Assembly (NCBI RefSeq): GCF_000276665.1
Contig: NW_004955447.1
Coordinates: 10,916,199-10,980,198 of the forward strand
Direction of reading: 5' to 3'
Source: Chinchilla lanigera
Taxonomy: Eukaryota > Chordata > Mammalia > Rodentia > Chinchillidae
Length of the DNA: 64,000 nt
Shown: in pieces, positions 12,560 through 23,761 of the stretch
Layout: each line of letters begins with the position of its first letter
How positions within the stretch are numbered: position 1 is the stretch's first letter
Position numbers and translations under genes: made by a program
The notes under the pieces: model-generated
Databases searched by the model: none
What the model was told of the DNA's origin: nothing
What the model saw: the letters and a program-made list of their open reading frames with translations, nothing else

Positions 12560-13620
12560 CCAGAACCTGATCGCTCATTGCTAATTGTCTGTCACCTCTC
12601 TGATCTAAGCCATCTTCACCTCTTCCTTGCATTGCTTCAGTGGCTTTGGAACAGTTCCTGCCTCCCTCGTTGCCCTGCTCCTGTTATCAGTATCATAGTC
12701 AGATGCGTCCGTGACTTTCTATGGCTTCACTTTTAACTTAGTGTAAGAGTCAAGTCATCACAAGGCCTTCCATGCTCTCCATGGTCTCTGTTCTTGTGAG
12801 GCCTGCCCTGTTTTTCTGTATTCCTTTGGTTCTTACTGCTTGCAGCAGATATTCTCCATGTTCCGGCCGGTATCACACTAACCAACCTCAGAGCTCACTT
12901 ACAGCCGTGATCATGGGTGATTATTGTGCCTACTTCCAGCATCCCACTTCAGATGCTGCGTGCCTTGAAGCTTGCTTCCCTGCCCAAGGTCTGACTGGCA
13001 GCAGAGAAGCTTGCTGAGCCCTGTAGGGCAGCCCACTTGTCGCAGGCATGACTCTTCCCAAGGTTAATGCCCAAGCTATGAGAAATAGGAATTGATGGAT
13101 GAAGAGCCCCTGTTTCCCTGCCTCCCTCTGGGGGATTATGAGATGCCATGAACTGCACGCTCAGCTACTCCCCAGTAGGGTCGGGCAGCAGTTACTATTT
13201 TGGCAAATTCTCATCTCTTCTTTTTGAGTCATTCTTTCTCTGCCTTACTTTCACCTTGCTTGCCTTGCAGGATCACTCTTAACCTGTGTTTATCCAGTTC
13301 CTCAGTGGGGGGCAGACTTCAGAAAACTGATTTAAACTACTGCTGTGACCACGCTGGCCTCTTTGGTTCTTTTCAAACACAAAGCTATGCTGCTGTCTTG
13401 AAATGTTTCCTCCACACATCTGCTCAGTCGACTTCCTACCTTCTGTGTGTCAGCTAAGTAAATCCTTGTAAGTAAAACTTACAGGACCCCCATTTATTGC
13501 TATGACTTGTACAACCTCCCTCCTTCCCTACACATCCTCTTGCACTCCTCAGCCACTCTAATACACTAGACTGTCTTCTCTACTGTATTACTTTTGAAAT
13601 TGTGGCATAATATGTAATCA
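12560..13620 (+). mobile_element. LINE-2-like remnant (diverged)
   Basis: Several phrases follow the order of the mammalian L2 3-prime half on the plus strand: a TTGCATTGCTTCAGTGGCTTTG segment, AAGGCCTTCCATGCTCTCC, CACGCTGGCCTCTTTGGTTC, and CTCCACACATCTGCTCAGTC. These are the diverged equivalents of the L2 'caatggctcc', 'acaaggccctgcatg' and 'cactggccttct' motifs. Divergence is high and the boundaries are estimates. The 81- and 85-codon open frames inside it are not genes. Confidence 0.5.
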
Positions 13621-13716
13621 TTCACTGTACATGTTTGTTTTCTATTCTGTACTGGATGTAAATGTCTCAAAAGCCAGGCTCTTTTTCTCTTTCCTTTTCT
13701 TATCTTTTCTTACTGT

Positions 13717-13718
13717 TT

Positions 13719-13770
<52 letters not shown>

Positions 13771-13802
13771 TCCTCTTTCTTTCTTCTTTCTTTCTTTTCT
13801 TT

Positions 13803-13845
<43 letters not shown>

Positions 13846-13887
13846 ATTTTTCTGTCTTTCTCCTTTCTTTCTTTTCTCTCTCTCTTT
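13717..13887. repeat. Long CTTT polypyrimidine tract
   Basis: About 170 bases almost entirely of C and T, mostly tandem CTTT/TTTC units with CCTCTTTC interruptions. It directly abuts the A-tail side of the minus-strand B1 SINE at 13888, so it most likely grew from that tail (AAAG units on the minus strand). It produces open frames rich in Phe, Leu and Ser, which are artefacts. Confidence 0.95.
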
Positions 13888-14033
13888 GAGACTGGGTCTG
13901 ACTATGTAGTTCAGGATGGATTTAAATTCATTATGTAGCCCAGGCTGGCCTCAAACTTGTGGCAATTCTCCTGCCTCAGCCTCCCCAGTGCTGGCACCAT
14001 AGGTTTATACTACCACATACGGTTTAGCCAGGA
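13888..14033 (-). mobile_element. B1 SINE with internal duplication
   Basis: The minus-strand 7SL-derived SINE reads on the plus strand as GAGACTGGGTCTGACTATGTAG, then a second ATGTAGCCCAGGCTGGCCTC block, then CTCCTGCCTCAGCCTCCCCAG and the element start. The two ATGTAG blocks are the internal quasi-duplication of B1. The neighbouring CTTT tract is its expanded tail. Confidence 0.9.
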
Positions 14034-14079
14034 TTATTGCCCACGCTATTCACTTATTTTTCATATATGCTTAGAAGAA

Positions 14080-14145
14080 TGTCTGGTATGGCCTCAATCA
14101 ATACGTGCTCAGTAAGTGAGTGAGTGGATGAATAAATGGTCATCC
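14080..14145 (+). mobile_element. LINE-2 3-prime end fragment
   Basis: A short stretch running GTCTGGTATGGCCTCAATCA, then CAGTAAGTGAGTGAGTGGATGAATAAATGG. It has the layout of the L2 3-prime terminus (a 'gtgcctggcacatagtaggcactcaataaa' style phrase followed by TGAATGAA repeats). Diverged and short. Confidence 0.5.
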
Positions 14146-14439
14146 TAGTCTTGGTTCTGATCTCAAAGTAAAAGATTTCAATATTTCTTCACTAAAAATA
14201 ATATTTGCAATGTGGTTTCGGGAGCAAACCTTTATCAATTTAAGGAATTTGTTTTTCTAGCTATGATTATGAACCAATTTGGTATTCTGTCTTTTTGTAT
14301 TGTCCTCTAATTTTGCTGTCATGCACTGAGATATGGGAATAGTTGCATTGTACTTTCTGGGATTAGTTTTATGAGGATATGCTTTTACAAATTTTCATAG
14401 AATTCTCCCTTAAAACAATGTGATCTTGCAGGGTGCAGT

Positions 14440-14465
14440 TGTGTGTGTGTGTGTGTGTGTGTGTG
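14440..14465. repeat. (GT)13 microsatellite
   Basis: An uninterrupted run of alternating G and T following GGGTGCAGTT. Confidence 0.95.
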
Positions 14466-16713
14466 ACTGTATTTTATTTTTGCTTTAATTTCCTCAATTA
14501 TTAGAAGATCAAACAGAATTAAGTTTGCTAAGTTTTAATTTTCTAAAAATCTTTTAATTTCACTTAATTATTCAAATGAATTGGCGTCAGGGTGTCCCGA
14601 ACACTTACTACCTTTGTATTCTCCGCTTCTGTAATTGAGTGCTTTATGGTTTTCTAATATTGTTCATTGTTACTATCCTCGCATTTTCTTTAGATTTTCT
14701 TATTTCAATGATAGAACTCATGGTTTTGCTTTAGATTCTTGATCTCTGATGTGTTCTCACATTTATTATATTTTCCTACTTTCTTTGAATTTATTTCTCT
14801 TTCTAGCATCTTAATGTGGATGTTTATTTAATTAATTTTCTACCATTTCCGTTTTAAATATAACCATTTAAGGACCAGAACTGATACTACTTTCATCTTA
14901 CACAGTGAGAACTTAAAGATACTGTATTATATTTACCATTTCAAAATAGCTATGCTCAAGTGACAGCTTCAGTTTCTGTATTGTGTAGCGCAGCAAAGAG
15001 CTTAATGATTCATAACCGTAATTCTCACAGCCCTCCTGCTCACATTCCAGCGGGCACTGGGACCAAAGTGGAGTGTGCATGTTCTGTTTGCATAGGCACC
15101 TCAACCCCGGGATGAAAGGTAGCTAGATAACGAGGAATAACAAAATTCTTCCTAGGGAAAGCAATGCAAACTATTGCCAAACATTCAGTTATGGAGCAGA
15201 TATTCTGAGGGCATTCTTGCCATCCTTAAAATGGAAACCAGAATTGCTGCCGATGCAACATGACTAATTTAGGTGGCCAGGCAAATGGAGGAATTCTCCA
15301 GCTGTGTGTAATACTGTCTGTATCAGTGGGTTCTAAATGTTTTAGTTAGCATTATGTTATCTTTAATTCAAGAACGATTTGGACATGTTTCTTATTTTAC
15401 AAATGTCCATGTGCATTTGTCCTACATATATGTCATGAAGTTATCAGCTTCCAAGATCTGGACGGAGGCTTGGTAAGACGGAGACTCAATCTTGAGAACG
15501 AGGAGGAGTTGATGCTTGAGTCTGGGTTAGCAGGCGGGAAAGCTTGATGTCCTCGTTCGAAGACTGCCACACAGGAGGAATTCCATTATCGTAGAGGGTA
15601 AGTACTTTGGTTCTGTTCAACATGTTTATGGCCAATTTGTGTTCATATTTAATGTGGGCTCAAGAATAATATTCTCTAGCTGTGGATATGAAGAGTAAGT
15701 ACAGATGTATATTTGTGAGTATGCTAATGTGTGCTTGTGGGTGGAAATATATAGACTTGAAAAGGGAAGTTGTTTTAGCAAATAGAATACTTCCATTTTT
15801 ATGTAGAATTTACTATGGTGAGCAAATTCAGGAATTAAAACCAAACAAAAATGACAATGCTATATTCCTAGGCTGCCTTTTCAGTTATTTACTGTCTCTT
15901 CTGAATCAACTTTTGTATTAAAATTGTTATGTCTTCTAAAAATTTACTTTACATTTTGTTCATGCTATTACCGTATGTTCATTCTTTTTCCTTAGTTAAG
16001 TGCTCTTCCTGGTTTCCTAAAATATACACTCTTAAAACATAAAAGAGGGAAAATGTCACTTATTTTCTGCTATCTGAAATTATGACTATCCCCTGAGGAA
16101 ATGGTACAAAATGGCCTGGCTAACTGGATGCTGTCTAGTTTTAAAATGAAAGAATAAATAAAGGAAAAACTAATTTAAAAATATACTAAATTAGATATAA
16201 CTTTTCCTTCATGTAGGGTAAACAAGGCATTCCTACACGCAACCTCTTTCTGCTAACTGCAGATTGTAACTTTGCAAACTCACATCCTTTTCACATTTTC
16301 TCTGGATGTCAAAACACACCAGCGTTTACCTGTGTTCATGTGGTCCGTGTAGGATTGAAAGCGCAACATAAACAATCAGCAATTGTTGGGAGTGGCATGA
16401 TGCAAGTCCTCTGTTGTTACCAATGACATGCTCCATAGTAATTTTAAAATGTAAGTGAAACAAGAAACGCATTCTGCTGTGGGCTGGCCTGAGCTTTGTT
16501 CTTCTGCTGTCGTGCTATGCCTCACTTGGAGACTGCATTCGCAAGCTGAAAATTAGCATGGCAATGCTCTAACCTTAGACCACATGAACAATTCCATGAT
16601 TTCGTGAGGTTTCTTTTCATGACGGTGTTACTAATTCATGTTTCCCAGACCACTTCATCATATGATCATCTTTCCTTTTAGCGTCTCTGGTAGGTATGGA
16701 AACATTGTTAACT

Positions 16714-16715
<2 letters not shown>

Positions 16716-16771
<56 letters not shown>
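16716..16771. repeat. (GA)28 microsatellite
   Basis: An uninterrupted purine run of 28 GA units, the longest perfect dinucleotide tract in the window. No SINE tail is adjacent. Confidence 0.95.
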
Positions 16772-16773
<2 letters not shown>

Positions 16774-18119
16774 AAGCGAGCAAATCTCTATACACGTATA
16801 TCTTCCAACCATGACATATAGCTATGGGAGAAGTTATTTGCCTTTATCGACATTTTTTATATTTTATCTGCTTAATCCTAGTTGTATGAAATGCCATAAT
16901 TGACTACATTTATGCTTTGGACACAAATTAACATTATAGTGGGTAATTTTGATACCTCCTTGAGCTTTTCAGTGTTTTCCCTAAGTTTGCATACGCAGAG
17001 GGCACCATTTTGCTTTTGCTTACTCTAGCTCGAGGCCTTTTTGGAAGATTGCTGTGCATCTAGGAGACCTTTTAGCCCACTGAAATGATGCTTCCTACTT
17101 AAGGAGCTTTGGGTGCTGGAGGTTGCAAGGCCAAGGCCCCTGCTTTCCTTAGCTCAGGACAAGTCTCAGGCTTCACTTTATTCCAGTGTCTCTCTAAGGG
17201 CCCAGATGGAAGCTGGTGCTCTGGCCCTTGACCTCAGATGTCTGCTCCTGACCACCTTGTCCCTGCCTGCTTCCCCCATCCTTTTTTTTTATCCAATAAT
17301 GTTTCCTTAGATTGTTTGAACATATTTCCTCAAATCAAGCAAGAATTTATTTAACTTTAAAATTACAGAAAAGTTATGTCTAATCTCATGTATGTTTTGA
17401 TGGAGTTTACTCATTAGAGTCCCTAATTGTTACTCGTTAGTGTCCCTAATTTGGAAGTTTCATTTTTGCATTATGAACACTAGTACAATTTTATGCTTTG
17501 CATTCCATTCATAATTTATCAAGTAATAATCCTAATACGTAGATGATTCAAAGCCATAGAATTTCCAAGGGTCGTTTCATCCATAGAGATATAATGCAGA
17601 CTTGAGACTAGAAATTACCAAGCATTTTCTTGCGCATGCCAAAGACACAGTCACTTGACTCCACCGTGTTCTATGTGTTCTGTGTGAGAAAGTAAAGTTA
17701 CTCCAGACTTCCTGGTCATTTTCACAATTCCTGAGTTGCTGAAATCAACTGCACCTTGTTCTTATTAGCATTAGTATAGCTAGACACATCACTAGAGAAG
17801 AGGCTATGGAAACAAATATTTTCCCTTCCTTTAGAGAATTCTTAGTGTAGTACATGGCTAGGGAAATAGTTCTGCAAAAAGAAATCCATTTATTATTTGA
17901 TATTGACATGGACTAAGCTCAAATGTTTGTAGCTGAGTGAAACCTTGTGGTGATTTCTTATGAGAAAAGTGTACACATAGGAGGAATACCCGTGTGTGCA
18001 CGGGCATGTGCGCGTGTTTACAAATGATCAAACTGCAAAGAGATAAAATAGTAATTCCTAGAAATTACTCACTGAAAAATCACACAACTGCCGTGAGAGT
18101 ACAGAGTGCTGCGCAGAAG

Positions 18120-18500
18120 GTGAGGTACTGTTTTAGTTATTTCCCATAATTCCCCATACCAATGATTTAAAGGAAGAGAGGTTTACTCTGGCTCCGCTTC
18201 AGTGCATGGGTGGCCGGCTCCAAGGCAGAAAGGGCCTGGTGGGCGGGCCTGGTGGAAGAAAGTTGCTCATCCCGTGGCTGCCAGAAAACGCAGAGGGAAA
18301 AGCAGGTCCAGGAGCAAGAATATACCTTTCAGGTCGCCCCCGTCACCCAGCTCTGCCTCCTAACAGCACATTCGGGTGCCGAACTGATCAGTGGACAGAT
18401 CCGCTGGTGACTACAGTGCTCCCATGACCCAGTCACCCTCCAGACACATCAGCCTTTGCCAGTCGTTTTAGATCTAAACCTCACCAGGAACCAAGAATGA
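18120..18500 (-). mobile_element. LTR-like rodent repeat, unassigned
   Basis: It starts near TTTTAGTTATTTCCCATAAT and continues with AAAGGAAGAGAGGTTTACTC and a GC-rich middle (GGCCTGGTGGGCGGGCC). The layout, with a TTAGTTA terminus followed by a GAGGTTTACT block, parallels LTR family A but the sequence beyond that differs. It is probably another rodent LTR on the minus strand. The CpG-containing middle gives short open frames that I do not regard as coding. The right boundary is uncertain. Confidence 0.4.
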
Positions 18501-18749
18501 GGAACAAGCCATGAAGTTCAGGCTCTAGGTAGTGCCAGCCAGACGGAGGAGGCATCTATTTAACAGACCTCAGTAGTCATAACACCGCACTATGGTTGTG
18601 AGAGTGCGACAGGTTTAAATGATGTAATTCAAAAGCATTGTATTAGAAATTTTAGTGAAATAAATTAACTCAAAATATTGTTGTGCAAGCTAAATTCCAT
18701 TTCCCCTCCACAGAATTATCTTTTTATTATAAAGCTTTTTTGCCTGTTC

Positions 18750-18905
18750 TTTTTTCTTCTTTCTCTCCCTCTCCCTCTGTTTGTTCTTTCTTTTTTCTCT
18801 CCCTTTCTCCCTTCCTCTCCCTCCCTCTCTCTCTCTCTTTCTCTCCCTCTCTCCCTTCCTCTCCCTCCCTCCCTCTCTGTCTTTCTCTCCCTCCCTCTCT
18901 CTTCC
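18750..18905. repeat. CTCC/CTTT polypyrimidine tract
   Basis: About 155 bases of nearly pure C and T in irregular CTCCCT and CTCTTT units, abutting the tail side of the minus-strand ID SINE at 18906. It is probably an expanded and degenerated SINE tail. Overlapping open frames on both strands are composition artefacts. Confidence 0.9.
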
Positions 18906-18979
18906 TCATACCAGGAGTCAAACTCATGACCTCATGCTTGCCAGGCAGGCTCTGTGCCACTGAGCTACATACCCAGCCC
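18906..18979 (-). mobile_element. ID-type SINE
   Basis: The minus-strand ID element is read on the plus strand as ATACCAGGAGTCAAACTCATGA, then TGCTTGCCAGGCAGGCTCTG, then CCACTGAGCTACATACCCAGCC. Its box A, box B and core order match the other copies. Several CpGs have decayed, so it is of intermediate age. Confidence 0.88.
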
Positions 18980-19879
18980 TAAGAAACTTGTTTCTACCCA
19001 GGGCACAAATCGTATCTCAGTAAATTATGAATGTGTTAAGATTATGGAGGTCACATTTTGTACTGTATAATTCCTAGTTAGTTTTGAAAAATAACCTAAA
19101 TTATAAATTTTTAAAATCAATCATGGTGGAAAAAAAGGAAATACAAATTATTGAGTTAATTTTGGGTGACAAAGATTTCTCCATTTTCAAGTGTGCAAAG
19201 CTAGATAAATGAATTATTCATGATAAGGATGTTATGACTCAAATCAAAATATTGATGACTACATTTTTTTGTTCTTAGGTATAATTTTAAGCATATTTCA
19301 GTGAAATAATCCCAATTGTGTTGGTTTAGTCAGTAAAATTTTAAGCTTACTCTCAATAGTACCTGCTCTTTTCCCATGAGTGTACATGAATCTTGTGAGT
19401 GCAGTGAGATACCACTCTCCTATGTGTTACACTGTAGACAGAAAAGCTTGTTGAGGTTGAGCCTTACCTAATGAGGTAATTTTTTAGAGAAAAGAATATT
19501 TCTCTGACAGGTAGAAGATAAGAAGTCTGAGAGATCCTGGCATGGAGGATGAAGACATGAGTTGCTATGCTTTGAGCTGCCCATGATGACCTTGTATCAG
19601 GGGCACACGTCAGGGTAAACCATAGCTGACAGCCAACAAAAAAGCCAGGGTGTGGGTCCAATACCTACAAGAAAAACAATTAGGTCAGAACCCTATTGAG
19701 ATTGGAAGCAGCTTACTTTCAACAGACTTTTAGGTAAGAGTGCAGCTTGACCACCACTGGGATTTCAGCCAAGGTAACCCTAAAGGGATGATCCAGCTAA
19801 CTGATGTGCCTGACTCTCAGTGTTATGATTGTACTGTATCTAGCTTTTCCCACAAAGCCTCCTGTGGTCATAGGTGGGG
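18980..19879. other. Unique AT-rich DNA, no gene seen
   Basis: No open frame with support, and no nameable repeat except possible upstream LTR sequence near its right end. Confidence 0.5.
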
Positions 19880-20243
19880 AGTTTCAAAGGTGGTTGATTC
19901 GGGTGAGTCCATGTGGATGAAGGGTATGATACTGATATTAAAGGTGTGAGTAATAGAAGGCCCACCCTGGGTGTGGGCAGCACCAATCAATGGGCTTGTC
20001 CCCTGGAAGGAATAATAAGGGGCAGAAAGAGGCGGGGTTGCTATTGCTGCTTGCTACTTTGCTGTCTCTTGCCTGCTTTGTCATGGACTATTTCTCCTCT
20101 GTGATGCCCCTCTGCCATGCCACCCTGACTTGGAGCCAGATGACCACTGCAACTTCCACAAAGGGTGAGGTGAAATAAACCTTTCCTCCATTAACTCTGG
20201 GAATTGGGTATTTTGTTTCAGCAACATGAAAAGTAACTGAGAT
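19880..20243 (+). mobile_element. LTR-like repeat related to LTR family A
   Basis: The right half carries GTGAAATAAACCTTTCCTCC, GGGTATTTTGTTTCAGCAAC and AAAAGTAACTGAGA. This matches the sense-strand end of LTR family A (AATAAACC ... TATTTTGTCTCAGCAAT ... AAGTAACTAAGACA). The upstream half differs from the copy at 35126. It is the likely U3/R part of an older or related subfamily, and the left boundary is uncertain. AATAAA near 20173 would serve as the LTR polyadenylation signal. Confidence 0.55.
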
Positions 20244-20296
20244 GCTTAGAACTAACCAGTATTCAAAGTCTCGCATTTACACCACTTTTTATACAG

Positions 20297-20590
20297 TGCT
20301 GTGGACTAAATGTTTATTCCACCCCACTAAATTGTATATTGTGCTCCTAGCCCCCCTATGTGACAATCATAGAATGTGGAGATTTAGGGAGATAACTAGA
20401 TTCTGAGGTGGACCCCTTATGAGTAGTGATGGTGCCCTTTTAAATCATATATCCCTTCCACCACAGCTAAGCATTATTGAAGAAGTGATCACTTATGAAC
20501 CAGGAAGTAGGACTTCCTTAGAACTAGAACCTGCCGGGAACTTGATCGCACACTTCACAGCCTCCAGAACTGTGAGAAACCCATGTCTGT
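20297..20590 (+). mobile_element. MaLR LTR, MLT1-like
   Basis: A diverged mammalian LTR retrotransposon LTR. It shows a TGCTGTGGACTAAATG-type start, a GTGGAGATTTAGGGAG central block, and the diagnostic CACAGCCTCCAGAACTGTGAG phrase near 20560-20580 that precedes the polyadenylation region in MLT1 LTRs. Its age predates the rodent radiation by family knowledge. No internal region is present. Confidence 0.7.
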
Positions 20591-23539
20591 GTGGGAAGCG
20601 TCCTGTCCAAGGTGGTCTTGTTGTGTTAGTCTGAATGGATAACCACACACAGCAAATGATGAGTGCCGCTGGATGACTATTACCTTCTTCTCTTTTCTTG
20701 CCAAGTCTTTAAATGACTTTATTTTTGCCTGTTTTGAATTAATCACTTAACAGAACCATAAGTAGGGATAAGAAGGAGTTTCATTTGGGTTATACACAAA
20801 ATCAAATATTTATTATTCATCAAAATATTTTAGAAGTATATTTCTTTTTATAAAAACATGATCCAAATATGCTGTTAATTAGAAAAGTAGGTATTAATCA
20901 TAGTTATGCCTTCGTTTATTCTGTATATGTGCCTACATGGTAATGAGCATCTGTGCCTAAAGACACTATCTAGACGACACCTTGCAAAGTAAGTATCCAA
21001 ATGTTCAGGGAAATAAATGTTCACTGGCTTAGTGGGACTGAGTTAGCTTTTATTTTGCACAATGAATATCAGTTGTCTTTTACTCCTAGCAAGCTAATCA
21101 AGCTTTATTCTACCAGTATTTTATTATTTTTAATTTGAAGTCCTGAACATTTTCTTTTCTTTCTCTGCTCAAACATTTTATTATTGCTATTATTTTCACA
21201 GAACCACTGAAGGTGTTTGCAACATCTGTCATAGGGATCAGAATAACAGAAGCAGGGTATGCCCTCAAAACCACCTACTAAACCGACGGGCCGTCGCATG
21301 AGTCCCATGGTAGGTCTGTCATACAAATCAATAGCAAGGATGTATTAACACACCAGCAGTGCCTCAGAAGCACTGGGGATGAGAGTGAGCCCATGTGTCC
21401 TTGTCTAGTTGACATTAGAATCCTCTTTATGCACAGTACACATTCCTTTGTACTGTATTTACATAGCTTAATGGGGTTTTGAAAGGTCAGAATCAGAGCT
21501 TTAGACGTTTGGAACTGTGAATTACATACAGAGGCATTGTTGAATTCTTAATTATATTATTAAAGGCTTTACACAAGGTTAGCTTCTACCAAAGAATAGA
21601 TTGTTCCTGGTGTACATTAATTCAAAACTTGTATTTTAACTCATCTTTCAGACTTCTGTACCAGATGAGAAATTTCTACTTTCCAAGCTAGCATCCAATA
21701 AAATCTTGTTCCTCCTGAACCAACGTTTTCCTGCAGTGCATTTGAGTTCTTTTTCTCTAATCAGTGATTAACAGGAATTTTTCCTGGTACAAGATGAATG
21801 TGTTTTCTGAGAATATTATGGGGAAAATTTGGAAACAAAATGCTAACTGAATAAAGATACTGATTATTTTAAATTGTTTTCTAATACTTTCTTTTAGTTT
21901 CTCATAAGTATTTAAAAATAATCCCAGAGGGATCACAGAAGCAACTGAAGTTTCAAATGTTTAAGAAAAATGGCTAGGCCAATGGAGATTATTTGGAGAG
22001 TTTGGAAGCAAAACGAGTAAAATTTTCCCAGTCATAGTAAATTTACTATCTTCTGCATGGTTCCTATTAGACTACTTATGAGAATAGAGAGTTTCCTATT
22101 TTATGTGAAGTTATATTTATTTCCTGCAAGGAATAGTTCCCTTTATTTGTCTAGGAAACTTAAGAATTAGAAAATTATCGGTAAATAAGTCAGAAAAGAC
22201 GTGAGGAAATAGGACCTTCTCAACAAGGTCTCACTTTTTAAAATGTCGCAGTTCCTTTCCAAAATTAATTTGAAAGTGAACGTCTGAGAGGCAAATAAGT
22301 TTTCCAAACTGTTTTAAATTTTATCATGTTTTGCTTGACTGCCTTTTTGAGGATGAAATATAAGACGTTAGAATAACCTTAGGCTGATCATTGGACCAGA
22401 AACATTGTTTTAGTTCAAGAATAAAACATTAATGAATAGAAATTGTTTGACAATGATAAGAAGAAAAACCATATAATACAAAGAGAGCTGATATGCTAGG
22501 TAGAAGAATACAGATAAAAACATTTTGAGAAATTACATTGAATAAGAAAATTTATATAAATATATAGCTTTAATTATAACTACACAGTGAAGTCCCAGTT
22601 GGTAATATTTCTTGTGAATGAGTTGTGAATCTGCATTGTTCTTCTACTTCATCTTAGCCAAAATGGCCTCCAGGATTGTGAGGGGTTGAACTATATTAAT
22701 ATTGGCACTGTCCTTAGAAGAAGTAGGAAAACCAACCTTCAAGGCATTGCCCGTCTTTTACTAATTCTGTCCTATTGTCTTAAATTCTAAACAATCACAG
22801 TTTACATCTAGTAAACACAAAGATAAGAAGCTATTCTAATTCCTGTTATATGAAGATTGGTGAAAAGAATTGCGCATGTTTGAAAAGCAAAGGTTTAAAG
22901 GCAATGTTTCAGTTGAATCAGTACAGTTCAGTTCACAGCATTGCCGGTTATTGAACCAGATTTCATGGGTTTAACTTGCTGGGAAAGTTGTATAACATTG
23001 GAGAGGGATCTTCAACATCCTCTCTTCATTTCCCCATACTTCTAAAACAGAATTGGTAAAAGTGCTTACTTTGTAGGATGGTCATTCGTGTTAACAAACA
23101 CGGCACAACACAAAGAACACTTGTGGGAACACGGCAAGTGCGTGACCCAGATTATTATTGTCAATATTGTTGGTAATACTGTTGTCATGAATTGTTTGGA
23201 AAGAAACTCACGGGGAAGGGCAATCAAAAATGGGAAGTTTTATGGGTTAGAACTTTTATTGTTACATAAGGCTTAACATGAGGAAGATTTTAGCTCAGTG
23301 TAAGACCTTTTACACAAGATATTATAACCTTTTTGTGAGGTAATGAAATCCTTCACATAGATGATTTTTCAGATACTTTTAATTGAAAAAAGGCAAATCA
23401 TATACATTTTTGTGTGTGTGATGTTATTTTGAAGTATATATGTAAACACTGTGGAATAGGTAAAGTGAGCTAATTCAATTAAGATGCAATGTTGCACAAA
23501 CTTACCAGCTCTTTTGCAGTGAGAACACAAAACCTCCTC

Positions 23540-23690
23540 TCATATCAGTTTTTAAGAATACATGTCATTATTAAATATAGTCACCACGTTGATTTCTTGA
23601 ATGTATTCCTCCTGTCCAAATGAAACTTTGTAGTCTCTGACTGAAATCTTTCTGGTCCTCTGTGCTCCCTAAGAGCTAATTCTGAAAAAA
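23540..23690 (-). mobile_element. Old LINE-1 3-prime UTR fragment (tentative)
   Basis: Phrases such as TATAGTCACCACGTTGATT, ATTCCTCCTGTCCAAATGAA and ACTTTGTAGTCTCTGACTG follow the order of mammalian L1M 3-prime UTR sequence in reverse orientation. Diverged, with estimated boundaries. Confidence 0.45.
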
Positions 23691-23710
23691 TACACATTTG
23701 GGACTGTATA

Positions 23711-23761
23711 TCAATATGAATAAATATGAAATAAATATGAATAAATAAGAATAAATATGAA
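23711..23761. repeat. Short tandem repeat, AATAAATATG-like
   Basis: About five imperfect units of ATGAATAAAT/ATGAAATAA in 50 bases (for example AATATGAATAAATATGAAAT). It is AT-rich, low-complexity sequence. Confidence 0.8.

Larger units (their letters stand above)
14146..18119. other. Unique AT-rich DNA, no gene seen
   Basis: Apart from the two dinucleotide microsatellites listed separately, I see no gene or nameable repeat. The section at about 16200-16660 has higher sequence complexity and more balanced composition than its surroundings and contains a spaced SOX-type inverted motif (a finding). A GC-richer patch at about 17100-17290 has a 65-codon open frame without recognisable features. 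Confidence 0.5.

Noticed and set aside
13631..13909. Phe/Leu/Ser-rich 'membrane protein' frames
   Set aside because: Translation of a CTTT simple repeat.
18678..18982. Ser/Leu/Pro-rich and Arg/Glu/Gly-rich frames on both strands
   Set aside because: Translation of a polypyrimidine tract plus an ID SINE.
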